From a bacterium (GTDB lineage Bacteria; Oederibacteriota; PGYV01; DSBP01), in the NCBI GenBank assembly GCA_011049465.1, contig DSBP01000308.1:1-13117 (forward strand): a DNA stretch of 13,117 bases, read 5' to 3'. The position numbers and the translations under genes are program-made. Positions 6,814 through 13,117 of this stretch are shown piece after piece (position 1 is the first letter of the stretch; each line of letters opens with the position of its first letter). The notes under the pieces were generated by a model, which had not been told where the DNA came from, did not search any database, and saw only the letters and a program-made list of their open reading frames with translations.

Positions 6814-7839
6814 TTGCAGAGAAAGTGTTTGAAGGTTGTTTTAGTGATGGTGTTTTTACAGGTTTTTTTCAGCCGGTTTTACGCGGCCGGGGAGCCGATG
6901 GCTTTTCTAAACATGGGAGCGGGAGCCCGTGCCACAGGCATGGGGGGCGCTTTTGTCTCTGTGGCTGACGATACATCGGCGGTGCTTTACAACCCCGCGG
7001 GAATAGTGGGTGTCCACGGAATGCAGCTCGCCGCTGAGACATATATTCTTTCACTGGGAAGGTCCGTAAACTACATGTCAATCTGCAAGCCTTTTGATAT
7101 AGGGGACAATGTCTATTCCACGGCGATATCATGGCTCAATTACTCCGCGGGCAGGGACATAGAAAAGAGAACGACGAACTCGAATGACCCCGATTCCCTT
7201 TTTTCTGATGTATCGCATTTTTTTATTTTTACGGCCGCCGCGGCAGTGAGTAAAAGGTTTTATGCAGGGGCCAATATTAAACTGATGCTTCATTACATAG
7301 GCGAGGCGCAGGGGACAGGCGTGGGGTTTGACGCGGGCGCGTTTTTTAAGACCGGTATGGGTTTAGACTTCGGGCTGAGCGTAATGAATATATCGGCAAA
7401 TATGAACTGGGATAACTCGCCTCATGTTGAGAAGGCTGCTCCTGTTATATCGGCAGGGGCATCATATAATGCAGCGGGGCTTTTCAGGGTGCCCGGGCTC
7501 AAGCTTCTTTTAAGCGGCGATATCCTTTACAATTCCTTTGGATATCTGTCGGCGCGCGCAGGGGTTGAGGCTTCGGGCAACGGGGTATTTTTTATACGGG
7601 CCGGCTATAGCGGGGCTCCCGCTTTTGGAGTGGGAATAAAGCTGGAGCCCAGCCAGGTCTTCGCGTTCAGGTTTGATTACGCTTTTATTGACGATATAAT
7701 AATACCCGGAGCTTTTAATCACAGGCTGGGTGTGACGGTTGAGTATATTTTCCCGCACCGTGTAAAGGTTGAGGAGGAAGCGCCCGAGGAGAAGGTGAGA
7801 AAAAGGGAGGAGGGCAGGGACTATGAATCGCCGTGGTAA
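6814..7839 (+). CDS. PorV/PorQ-family outer-membrane beta-barrel protein
   Basis: This is a predicted outer-membrane protein of 341 residues with a TTG start. Residues 1-25 are a signal peptide (basic MQRKCLK, hydrophobic core, then FYAAGE). The N-terminal signature MGAGARATGMGGAFVSVADD, continuing into TSAVLYNPAG (about 34-63), is the hallmark of the PorV/PorQ and UPF0164 families. Alternating, aromatic-flanked strands with Gly-rich turns continue to a terminal strand near LGVTVEYIF. A charged tail of about 26 residues, unusual for a barrel end, follows. In Bacteroidota, PorV ferries cargo with C-terminal sorting domains in the type IX secretion system. Placement 14 bases after a protease with such a domain suggests a related job. 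However, PorV/PorQ-like proteins are common in phyla where T9SS is unproven, so transport function is inference. Confidence 0.85.
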   Translation: MQRKCLKVVLVMVFLQVFFSRFYAAGEPMAFLNMGAGARATGMGGAFVSVADDTSAVLYNPAGIVGVHGMQLAAETYILSLGRSVNYMSICKPFDIGDNVYSTAISWLNYSAGRDIEKRTTNSNDPDSLFSDVSHFFIFTAAAAVSKRFYAGANIKLMLHYIGEAQGTGVGFDAGAFFKTGMGLDFGLSVMNISANMNWDNSPHVEKAAPVISAGASYNAAGLFRVPGLKLLLSGDILYNSFGYLSARAGVEASGNGVFFIRAGYSGAPAFGVGIKLEPSQVFAFRFDYAFIDDIIIPGAFNHRLGVTVEYIFPHRVKVEEEAPEEKVRKREEGRDYESPW

Positions 7840-8620
7840 AGGGGCCGCTGTTGAAGGAATAAGCTGCGTCATAATCGCGCAGAATGAGGAAAAAAACATT
7901 GCGGGTTGTGTAAAGGCGTTTAAGTGGGCCGGCGAAACAGTCGTGATTGACGGAGGAAGCCGTGACAGGACAGCGGCTCTTGCCCGCAAGGCAGGGGCTC
8001 GGGTTTTTTACAGAAAGTTTGACGGGTACTCGCGCCAGAAAAACTTCGCTGTCAGCAAAGCGTCAAAGGGGTGGGTTATCAGTGTTGACGCGGATGAGCG
8101 GCCTGAGCCCGGGTTTGAAAAAGCCGTGCGCAGGGCTGTGGAAAACAGGGAGGTTGACGGATACTGGCTGCCGCGAAAAAATTTTTTTTACGGAAGGTTC
8201 CTTCGCTTTGGAGGGCAGTACCCGGATTATCAGTTAAGGCTGTTCAGGAAAAACAAGGGCAGGTTCGCGGCCGCGGACGTCCACGAGGGCGTGGTATTAA
8301 AGGGCAGGGCCGGATATTTAAAGAGGGGATTTGAGCATTACACAAAGGAGGATATAGCCTCCCACGTTGACGCTTTAAACAGGTATACCGGGCTTGAGGC
8401 GCAAAAGAGGGGAAGCGCATTGTTTTATTATCTGCTGCTGAAGCCGTTTTTTAACTTCATCAAAAACTACATATTTAAAATGGGTTTTCTTGACGGCGTT
8501 TGCGGCCTGATCTATCATTATATAGCGGCTTCATATTTTTTCATACGGGAAGTAAAGGTTATGGAGAGGGGCGGAATGAACAGCGCTTCACTTAAAAAGA
8601 AAATTTTTAAGCGAAGGTAA
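7823..8620 (+). CDS. Family 2 glycosyltransferase, LPS-core (WaaE/KdtX)-like
   Basis: This is a cytoplasmic or membrane-associated GT-A glycosyltransferase of 265 residues. ISCVIIAQNEEKNI (13-26) is the nucleotide-sugar-binding start. VIDGGSRDRT (41-50) is the second conserved element, and the metal-binding DAD motif is at 89-91 in SVDADERPEPGF. GYWLPRKNFFYGRFLRFGG, DYQLRLFRK and DVHEG are typical of the WaaE-type subgroup, which adds a hexose to lipopolysaccharide core. The C-terminal third is hydrophobic and basic (about 195-250) and may dock at the inner membrane. A GGGAGGAGGG site (7805-7814) lies 8 bases before the ATG, and the start overlaps the barrel gene by 17 bases. The acceptor and sugar cannot be told from sequence; protein or exopolysaccharide glycosylation is an alternative. 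Confidence 0.85.
   Translation: MNRRGKGAAVEGISCVIIAQNEEKNIAGCVKAFKWAGETVVIDGGSRDRTAALARKAGARVFYRKFDGYSRQKNFAVSKASKGWVISVDADERPEPGFEKAVRRAVENREVDGYWLPRKNFFYGRFLRFGGQYPDYQLRLFRKNKGRFAAADVHEGVVLKGRAGYLKRGFEHYTKEDIASHVDALNRYTGLEAQKRGSALFYYLLLKPFFNFIKNYIFKMGFLDGVCGLIYHYIAASYFFIREVKVMERGGMNSASLKKKIFKRR
8586..8616. repeat. AT-rich inverted repeat between convergent gene ends
   Basis: CTTAAAAA (8591-8598) and TTTTTAAG (8604-8611) are perfect reverse complements around the loop GAAAA. An outer CTTC/GAAG pair (8586-8589 with 8613-8616) extends the stem past one mismatch. It lies in the last codons of the glycosyltransferase gene and just beyond the stop of the convergent penicillin-binding-protein gene. 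It could mark the 3' end of either transcript, but it lacks the GC-rich stem plus free U-tract of a standard intrinsic terminator. Confidence 0.45.
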
Positions 8621-8634
8621 TACCCGCCCAGCAG

Positions 8635-10464
8635 TTACCTTAAAAGCGCGGTGTAAATATCCGCGGCAACCGGAGCTGCTGTTGTCATTCCCTTGCCCTC
8701 GTTATCAGCGACTATTGCCAGCGCGTATTCAGGGTTCTCCGTAGGGCCGAAAGAAATAAACCAGCCGTGGTGAAGGCCCGGCCTGTCGCCTGAAGATGTG
8801 CCGGTTTTTCCGGCTATGGATATGCCTTTAACCCGGGCCCTTTTGCCGATGCCCGAGTCAACAACCTTTATCATGAGCTGTTTTATTTTCTCTGCGGTTG
8901 AAGCGGATATGGGTTTTTTAAACTCTTTCGGGGAGGCGCTGTAAATCAGTTTGCCGTTGATATTTCTTATTTCCTGGATTATATAGGGTTTCATCATTAC
9001 GCCGTTGTTGGCGATTGAGGAAGCGAGCATTGCGGCGTGCAGCGGGGTTATTAAATAAGGTTCTTTCTTGCTTGGAGCAAGGCCGCTCGCGTGCATGGCG
9101 ACATCATACCTGTCAAAGTGGTAGGAGGGAGCGCGGCTTGTAAGGACGGGAATTGATATTTTTCGGTTCCGAGGGCCGTCCTTTATGCCAAGGTCGATGG
9201 GTGTCCCGAAGCCGAAGCGGGTGCAGTATTCAATAAGTTTTGGGCCGCTGGCCGCGAACCCCATAAAAGCCGAGGCTATGTTGCAGGATGTGTCAGTAGC
9301 CTGCTCTATTGACCTGACGCGGCCGTGTTTGCTCCAGCACCAGAATGTTTTATCCGAGAGTTCGGTGTTTCCCCTGCAGTTTATGGGAAAGATGGAGCTT
9401 TCGCTTATGCCGCTTTCGTAAAAGGCGGCTATTGTCATAAGTTTTGCGATGGAGCCCGGTTCGTAAAGCCTGTCAATTGCCCGGTTAAGGAGCGGTTTGT
9501 TCTCGTTTGAGGCAATTTTACGCCATTCTTTATCAATGCTGGCGGCCCTGTAAGTGGGCTGGCTGTACATCGCGAGAATCTCACCCGTTTTAGGATGGAT
9601 TATAACCACGCTTCCCTTATACCAGCCGAGGGCGCGGGCCGAGGCCTGCTGCGCCTTTGAATCTATGGTGAGGTATATTCTGTTTCCGGGTATGTATTCC
9701 TCCAGGTATTTTTCCATTCCTGCTTTGCCTCTTTTTTCGGAATCATAGCCTGTAACGTGGGCAGCCCTGAAATCGAGAGCGTACGATTTGTTTTCTATGC
9801 CTGATATGAGGTTCAGCCTCGCGAGAGGCTGTCCGTTCCGGTCAAACATGTAATAAATTGCGCCACGGTTTTTATCGGCTTCCGCCATTTGCAGGTTTTT
9901 TTTAGCAGGGTCAAACCTGGGGTTATAGGTAAGGGCCTTATTATAGTTGGCTATGGCGCTGTCAATCTTGCCGAAAGCGTGAAGGCAGCAGCCAAGCCCG
10001 TAAAAGGCCCTGAAATCAACCGGGTTTATTTTTATGGCCTGAAGAAACTCAAGCTCGGCCCTTTTATACAGGCCGTTATCAAGGTAAGTGCTGCCGAGTT
10101 TGGTGTGGTTTATGTACCTGTTATTTTTAAGTCCGGCGGCAGCGGCGCTTAAGAAGGTTTGTTTTGCCTTTTCGAAGTCTCCCTGTTTTACATAAACAGA
10201 GCCAAGCGCGTCAATGGCCACGGGGGAATCAGGCTTGATGTTAAGGGCGCTGTTGAAGTCAGAGACAGCATAGATAAGCCTTCCTTTTTCGAGATTTGAA
10301 GCGCCGCTGTTCATGTGAAGGAAAAAACGGAGGTTCCTGCCTGAAAAATTAAATATTGCGTAGCCAAGAACCGCGGCCGCAATCACGATTAATATCAAAC
10401 GGAAACGCTTTTTTTTGTAAAAGCTCCTGTGCGACAGGTGAGGCAAAGGGTCGTATATGCTCAT
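8635..10464 (-). CDS. Class B penicillin-binding protein (PbpA-like transpeptidase) with N-terminal TPR domain
   Basis: This inner-membrane D,D-transpeptidase should cross-link peptidoglycan in the periplasm. The 609 residues comprise a short cytoplasmic tail with KKKR, one transmembrane helix (about 22-40), TPR repeats (about 48-195, including LKPDSP/INPVD/YNPRF-type helix ends), a short linker region (GAIYYMFDRNGQPLARL) and the transpeptidase domain (about 258-609). Active-site motifs are intact: SxxK at Ser338-Lys341 (EPGSIAKL), SxN at Ser393-Asn395 (TDTSCNIA) and KTG at 553-555. The C-x-G and FWCW..HG cysteines of class B PBPs are also present. The usual large pedestal/dimerisation region is very short, as in PbpA-type proteins, and the TPR block occupies the space next to the membrane. 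An AAGGAG site at 10472-10477 supports the start. It could be a shape- or sporulation-type PBP paralogue rather than the main FtsI. Confidence 0.9.
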   Translation of the reverse strand: MSIYDPLPHLSHRSFYKKKRFRLILIVIAAAVLGYAIFNFSGRNLRFFLHMNSGASNLEKGRLIYAVSDFNSALNIKPDSPVAIDALGSVYVKQGDFEKAKQTFLSAAAAGLKNNRYINHTKLGSTYLDNGLYKRAELEFLQAIKINPVDFRAFYGLGCCLHAFGKIDSAIANYNKALTYNPRFDPAKKNLQMAEADKNRGAIYYMFDRNGQPLARLNLISGIENKSYALDFRAAHVTGYDSEKRGKAGMEKYLEEYIPGNRIYLTIDSKAQQASARALGWYKGSVVIIHPKTGEILAMYSQPTYRAASIDKEWRKIASNENKPLLNRAIDRLYEPGSIAKLMTIAAFYESGISESSIFPINCRGNTELSDKTFWCWSKHGRVRSIEQATDTSCNIASAFMGFAASGPKLIEYCTRFGFGTPIDLGIKDGPRNRKISIPVLTSRAPSYHFDRYDVAMHASGLAPSKKEPYLITPLHAAMLASSIANNGVMMKPYIIQEIRNINGKLIYSASPKEFKKPISASTAEKIKQLMIKVVDSGIGKRARVKGISIAGKTGTSSGDRPGLHHGWFISFGPTENPEYALAIVADNEGKGMTTAAPVAADIYTALLR

Positions 10465-10471
10465 TAAACAG

Positions 10472-10477
10472 CTCCTT
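10472..10477 (-). promoter_or_regulatory. Ribosome binding site for the TPR-PBP gene
   Basis: On the minus strand this reads AAGGAG, 7 bases before the ATG at 10464, with no in-frame alternative nearby. It fixes the start. Confidence 0.7.
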
Positions 10478-10499
10478 AAACATTTTTTTAAACAATAAT

Positions 10500-10528
10500 A
10501 CTTTATAGCAAGCAGGGGTTAAAGTCAA
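10500..10528 (-). promoter_or_regulatory. Probable sigma70-type promoter for the TPR-PBP gene
   Basis: On the minus strand a TTGACT hexamer (10523-10528, five of six to the -35 consensus) is followed by TATAAA (10502-10507, 15-base spacer). Shifted by two bases, TAAAGT gives a 17-base spacer (10500-10505). Transcription would begin near 10493, about 29 bases before the ATG. It lies in the 118-base gap between two same-strand genes, which contains no ORF, so the PBP gene probably has its own promoter. Match to consensus is by eye only. Confidence 0.5.
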
Positions 10529-10582
10529 CAGGTTTAGGACAGCAACATATTAAGGTGAAAGTTTAAAGGTGAAGCGGGCTGC

Positions 10583-12925
10583 TTATTTCAGCTTATCCAG
10601 CAGTTCCTTTATCTTTGGCTGGCCCGGGTCAATGGCGAGGGATTTTTCAAAAACGGAAACGGCCTCGTCTCTTTTGTAGAGCCGGGAGTAGCACAGCCCA
10701 AGGTTGTTGAGCGCGCTTGTGTTGTTTGGGTTGTTTTTAACAGCCTTTTCATACCACGGTATTGCCTCCTCGAGCTTGTCTTGCATTGAGAGGATGAGCC
10801 CTATATGGAAATAGGACCTGTCTGAATCAGGGAAGAGTTCCGCGTCTTTTTTAAATTCCTCCATGGCCGCGTTTGCTTTTTTCGCGTTCAGCAGCTCGCG
10901 GCCCCTGTTATAGTGTTCTGATGCGGGCTGTACAGCGGCTTTGCGCGCTTCTTCGGCCTGCTGCCTTGCTGTTTCGGCTTCAAGAACTATTCGTTGCAGA
11001 TAGTTTCTCGCGTTGATATTCAGGGGGTTTATCTCGATTACCCGGTTAAAGAACATATAGGCCCGGTCATAAAGCCCAAGCCTGCCGTAAAAACTGCCTA
11101 TGTTAAAGAGGAGCTGCTCGTTATCCGGATTAAGCGCGTAAGCCCTGTTAAACAGTTCTTCGGCTTTTCCTATATGATTTTCAATTTTGTCCGAGTAGCT
11201 CATGCGTATCGCGAGGTTTGTGAGCACCGGCATTGAGTCAAAGGCCGCTTCCGCCGCCTTGTCCAGTAGATACGCGTATAAACCGTCGTTGCCGAGGGAC
11301 TCGTAATATTCGGCCAGCCTGTAAAAATAAAATCCCGCCACTTCCCGCTCTTCAAAGGCATAAAATATCCTGTTGCGCCTGAGAATATTTATCAGAGGGT
11401 AGGTCTTCCACAGGTAATTACGCGAGTAATCCCGCCCGGCAGGAACGGATTCAAGCAGCTCAAGTATAAGGCCGTTCGGTTTATGGCCGATGTGCGGCGA
11501 GGGTATCTCTACTGTTGTATATAAAGGCGAAAGTTTCATGGAAAAAGCTGTGACTATATTTGCGAACGGCGACTGTGAGCCGGAGGCCTTCGTAAGCATG
11601 GCGCGGTCTTTGAAAATGGTGTTAATGTTGTCAAATATCATCTTGTCGGGGTGGCTTTTCAGGACGAATTTTTCATAGGCCAGAGTATATATCTGGTTGT
11701 CGCCGCTTGTAAAAATATAGGAATCCGGGTTCATGCTGTTTAAAATATCTTTGGGGTAAAAAGAGGCCAGATAATCAGAGGAACGGTCATTTTCGCGGAA
11801 ATGGCCGGGCAGCATAAAAACCGGAATTGCCGCAAAAAGAAGATAAACAGCCAAGCCGGCTCTCTTTTTGTTTTTTACTGATGCGTAAACGGATTCTCCG
11901 AGAATAAAAATAAAGAATACCGCGGCTATGTAAGAGGGTATAAGATACCTGAAAGCCAGTTTGAGGTCGGCGTAGTTGCCGTAAACCGCGAGTATAAGTA
12001 TGTTTGAGAGTAATATGGCAAGAAACATAACGGTGAAGCGCCTGCGCGAGCTGATTGCGGCAAAAATTCCGGCTATTACCGCTGCAAAGCCCGGGAGAGT
12101 GAATTCTTTGATTACAGTATCCCTGATAAACCCGAAAAAGTGGAGATACCCGGCCAATGGCCTTGAGAACATTTTGGAGCCGTATTGTTTCTGCCTCAGG
12201 TAATCAAAGAGGCTGCCTGTTGAATTTATCTCCTGCCACTTGAGGGTTATATCCGATGTTCCGCGTATTATTATATAGAGATAAACAGAGGCGCCTGCGG
12301 CCGCGAAGAAAAGTATGGCAGGAAGGTGTTTTTTAACAAACGGGAAATATTTAATCAGAAGATATACCCAGAGTATAAGCGCGAAAACCACAAAAGAGAG
12401 GTGCAGCCCCGACCCCAGGCCCGTCACAAAGGCAAGCGCGAAGAGGCGGCCGGAAGAGGCCCTGACAGAGGTAAAGCTTAAGAAAATATAGAGCGCGCAA
12501 ATACAGAAAAAACCGTTCATTGTATAAATTCTGGCGCTTGAGGACTGGGACCATAGGGTATATGAGAGCCCGAAAATTACAGCGCACAGAAGAGGGACGA
12601 TAAACCCGCGGTAGCCCTTGTGGTTTCTCGCGAAAACAAGAAAAACAAAAAAAATAGCCGCGACACAAGCCGCGCCGAAAAATGCCGAGAGGATATTTAT
12701 CCTGAAAGCGGTATTGGCAAGAGGGAGGAGTTCAAATATCTTTCCCGTCATGATGTAAAGAGGAAAGCCTGTCGGGTGGGGCAGGCCAAGTGTGTGAATC
12801 ATCGCTATCAGCTCGCCGCTGTCTCCGAAATAGACAGAGGGGCAGAGGGTTCTCAGGTAAAGCCCGAAAAACAGGAGAAAAAGGCCGGCTGCCGCGGCAG
12901 GGGCCGTAAACCTGCGGCTATTCAT
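10583..12925 (-). CDS. DUF2723 (GT-C, TMEM260-like) membrane glycosyltransferase with C-terminal TPR domain
   Basis: This polytopic inner-membrane protein of 780 residues is probably a lipid-linked-sugar-dependent glycosyltransferase. The N-terminal half carries about ten or more hydrophobic segments (11-375). The first extracytoplasmic loop holds VYFGDSGELI (Asp35, Glu38) and LPHPTGFPLY (49-58), the diagnostic DUF2723 motifs. After the membrane part comes a soluble region with FTSGDNQIYTLAYE (405-418), also typical of the family. TPR repeats follow (about 565-645 and 668-780), separated by a charged Ala/Glu/Gln-rich helix (645-667). Human TMEM260, with the same DUF2723-plus-TPR layout, is a protein O-mannosyltransferase. 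Here sugar and acceptor are unknown. The start overlaps the upstream ORF by 8 bases. A GAAAGGA lies 12 bases upstream, rather far, so coupled translation is likely. Confidence 0.88.
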   Translation of the reverse strand: MNSRRFTAPAAAAGLFLLFFGLYLRTLCPSVYFGDSGELIAMIHTLGLPHPTGFPLYIMTGKIFELLPLANTAFRINILSAFFGAACVAAIFFVFLVFARNHKGYRGFIVPLLCAVIFGLSYTLWSQSSSARIYTMNGFFCICALYIFLSFTSVRASSGRLFALAFVTGLGSGLHLSFVVFALILWVYLLIKYFPFVKKHLPAILFFAAAGASVYLYIIIRGTSDITLKWQEINSTGSLFDYLRQKQYGSKMFSRPLAGYLHFFGFIRDTVIKEFTLPGFAAVIAGIFAAISSRRRFTVMFLAILLSNILILAVYGNYADLKLAFRYLIPSYIAAVFFIFILGESVYASVKNKKRAGLAVYLLFAAIPVFMLPGHFRENDRSSDYLASFYPKDILNSMNPDSYIFTSGDNQIYTLAYEKFVLKSHPDKMIFDNINTIFKDRAMLTKASGSQSPFANIVTAFSMKLSPLYTTVEIPSPHIGHKPNGLILELLESVPAGRDYSRNYLWKTYPLINILRRNRIFYAFEEREVAGFYFYRLAEYYESLGNDGLYAYLLDKAAEAAFDSMPVLTNLAIRMSYSDKIENHIGKAEELFNRAYALNPDNEQLLFNIGSFYGRLGLYDRAYMFFNRVIEINPLNINARNYLQRIVLEAETARQQAEEARKAAVQPASEHYNRGRELLNAKKANAAMEEFKKDAELFPDSDRSYFHIGLILSMQDKLEEAIPWYEKAVKNNPNNTSALNNLGLCYSRLYKRDEAVSVFEKSLAIDPGQPKIKELLDKLK

Positions 12926-13117
12926 GTTTTATGGATATCCTTTCAATGGATCCGGCTCTCCCGGTTTTGCTGTCGATTTTAACCAGCACGCCGTTGAATC
13001 TTACGTCTTTCTTTGATATGTCAAACTTGGCGGGTATACCCGTAATGAATTTCTTTATTATTATCTCTTTTTCAACCCCGATTACGGAATCAAAAGGGCC
13101 GGTCATGCCCGCATCCG
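12918..13117 (-). CDS. C-terminal end of an unrecognised ORF, cut by the window edge
   Basis: I do not recognise this protein. About 65 residues are visible, ending FNGVLVKIDSKTGRAGSIERISIKHE. The pattern alternates polar and hydrophobic residues and suggests beta strands. An ATG occurs at 13106, but the frame stays open to the edge with no convincing ribosome site before it, so the gene probably begins outside the window. Its stop overlaps the DUF2723 gene start by 8 bases, implying one operon with it. Confidence 0.5.
   Translation of the reverse strand, partial: DAGMTGPFDSVIGVEKEIIIKKFITGIPAKFDISKKDVRFNGVLVKIDSKTGRAGSIERISIKHE

Noticed and set aside
10552..10573. Two AAGGTGAA copies 6 bases apart in the gap after the DUF2723 gene
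   Set aside because: Only two short copies, no dyad symmetry and no clear link to the promoter at 10500-10528. Too little to call an operator.
10569..10582. Possible terminator hairpin just after the DUF2723 gene stop
   Set aside because: Only a 4-bp stem (AAGC/GCTT) without a U-tract, which is not convincing as a terminator.
1..13117. tRNA, rRNA, CRISPR, insertion sequence, attachment site, riboswitch
   Set aside because: Reading both strands showed no regularly spaced repeats, transposase motifs, cloverleaf-like segments or long leader regions. Nearly all bases are in well-supported genes.

Overview
The window is a densely packed stretch of bacterial chromosome at moderate GC. All genes fall into two convergent blocks: + strand from 1 to 8620, and - strand from 8635 to the right edge. 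There are no tRNA, rRNA, CRISPR or insertion-sequence features, and no gene-free gap longer than about 120 bases. The organism looks diderm: it has a PorV/PorQ-like outer-membrane barrel, a secreted protease with a FlgD/type-A-sorting-like C-terminal domain, and an LPS-core-type glycosyltransferase. The mix of a Bacillus-like housekeeping order with PorV-like, DUF2723 and TPR-rich envelope proteins suggests an uncultured candidate phylum, such as the Elusimicrobiota, Goldbacteria or Firestonebacteria neighbourhood. That placement is inference and cannot be fixed from the sequence alone.

Layout, + strand. The 3' part of a UDP-glucose 6-dehydrogenase (1-1175) enters from the left edge. Two small envelope genes of unknown function follow: a two-helix membrane protein (1202-1471) and an exported, membrane-anchored coiled-coil protein (1455-2096). 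Next is a housekeeping run, yicC - remA/DUF370 - gmk - rpoZ - coaBC (2101-5263), in the order known from Bacillus subtilis (yloC-remA-gmk-rpoZ-coaBC). Its members abut or overlap by 4 bases, which implies translational coupling. coaBC is split into two frames at a run of nine A residues. The last part is an envelope/secretion group: a secreted subtilisin-family protease (5264-6799), a PorV/PorQ-like barrel (6814-7839) and a WaaE-like family 2 glycosyltransferase (7823-8620).

Layout, - strand, read right to left. The edge carries the end of an unrecognised ORF (12918 to the edge). It overlaps a large DUF2723 GT-C membrane glycosyltransferase with a C-terminal TPR region (10583-12925). A 118-base gap with a plausible sigma70-type promoter follows, then a class B penicillin-binding protein with a TPR block between its membrane anchor and its transpeptidase domain (8635-10464). 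The two convergent blocks end only 14 bases apart, beside an AT-rich inverted repeat.

Functionally, the window joins nucleotide, CoA and RNA housekeeping (Gmk, CoaBC, omega, YicC) to cell-envelope building: UDP-glucuronate supply, glycosyl transfer, peptidoglycan cross-linking and protein export. No wholly new system is obvious. The best leads are the A9 split in coaBC, the protease/PorV-like pair, and the two neighbouring TPR-fused envelope enzymes.
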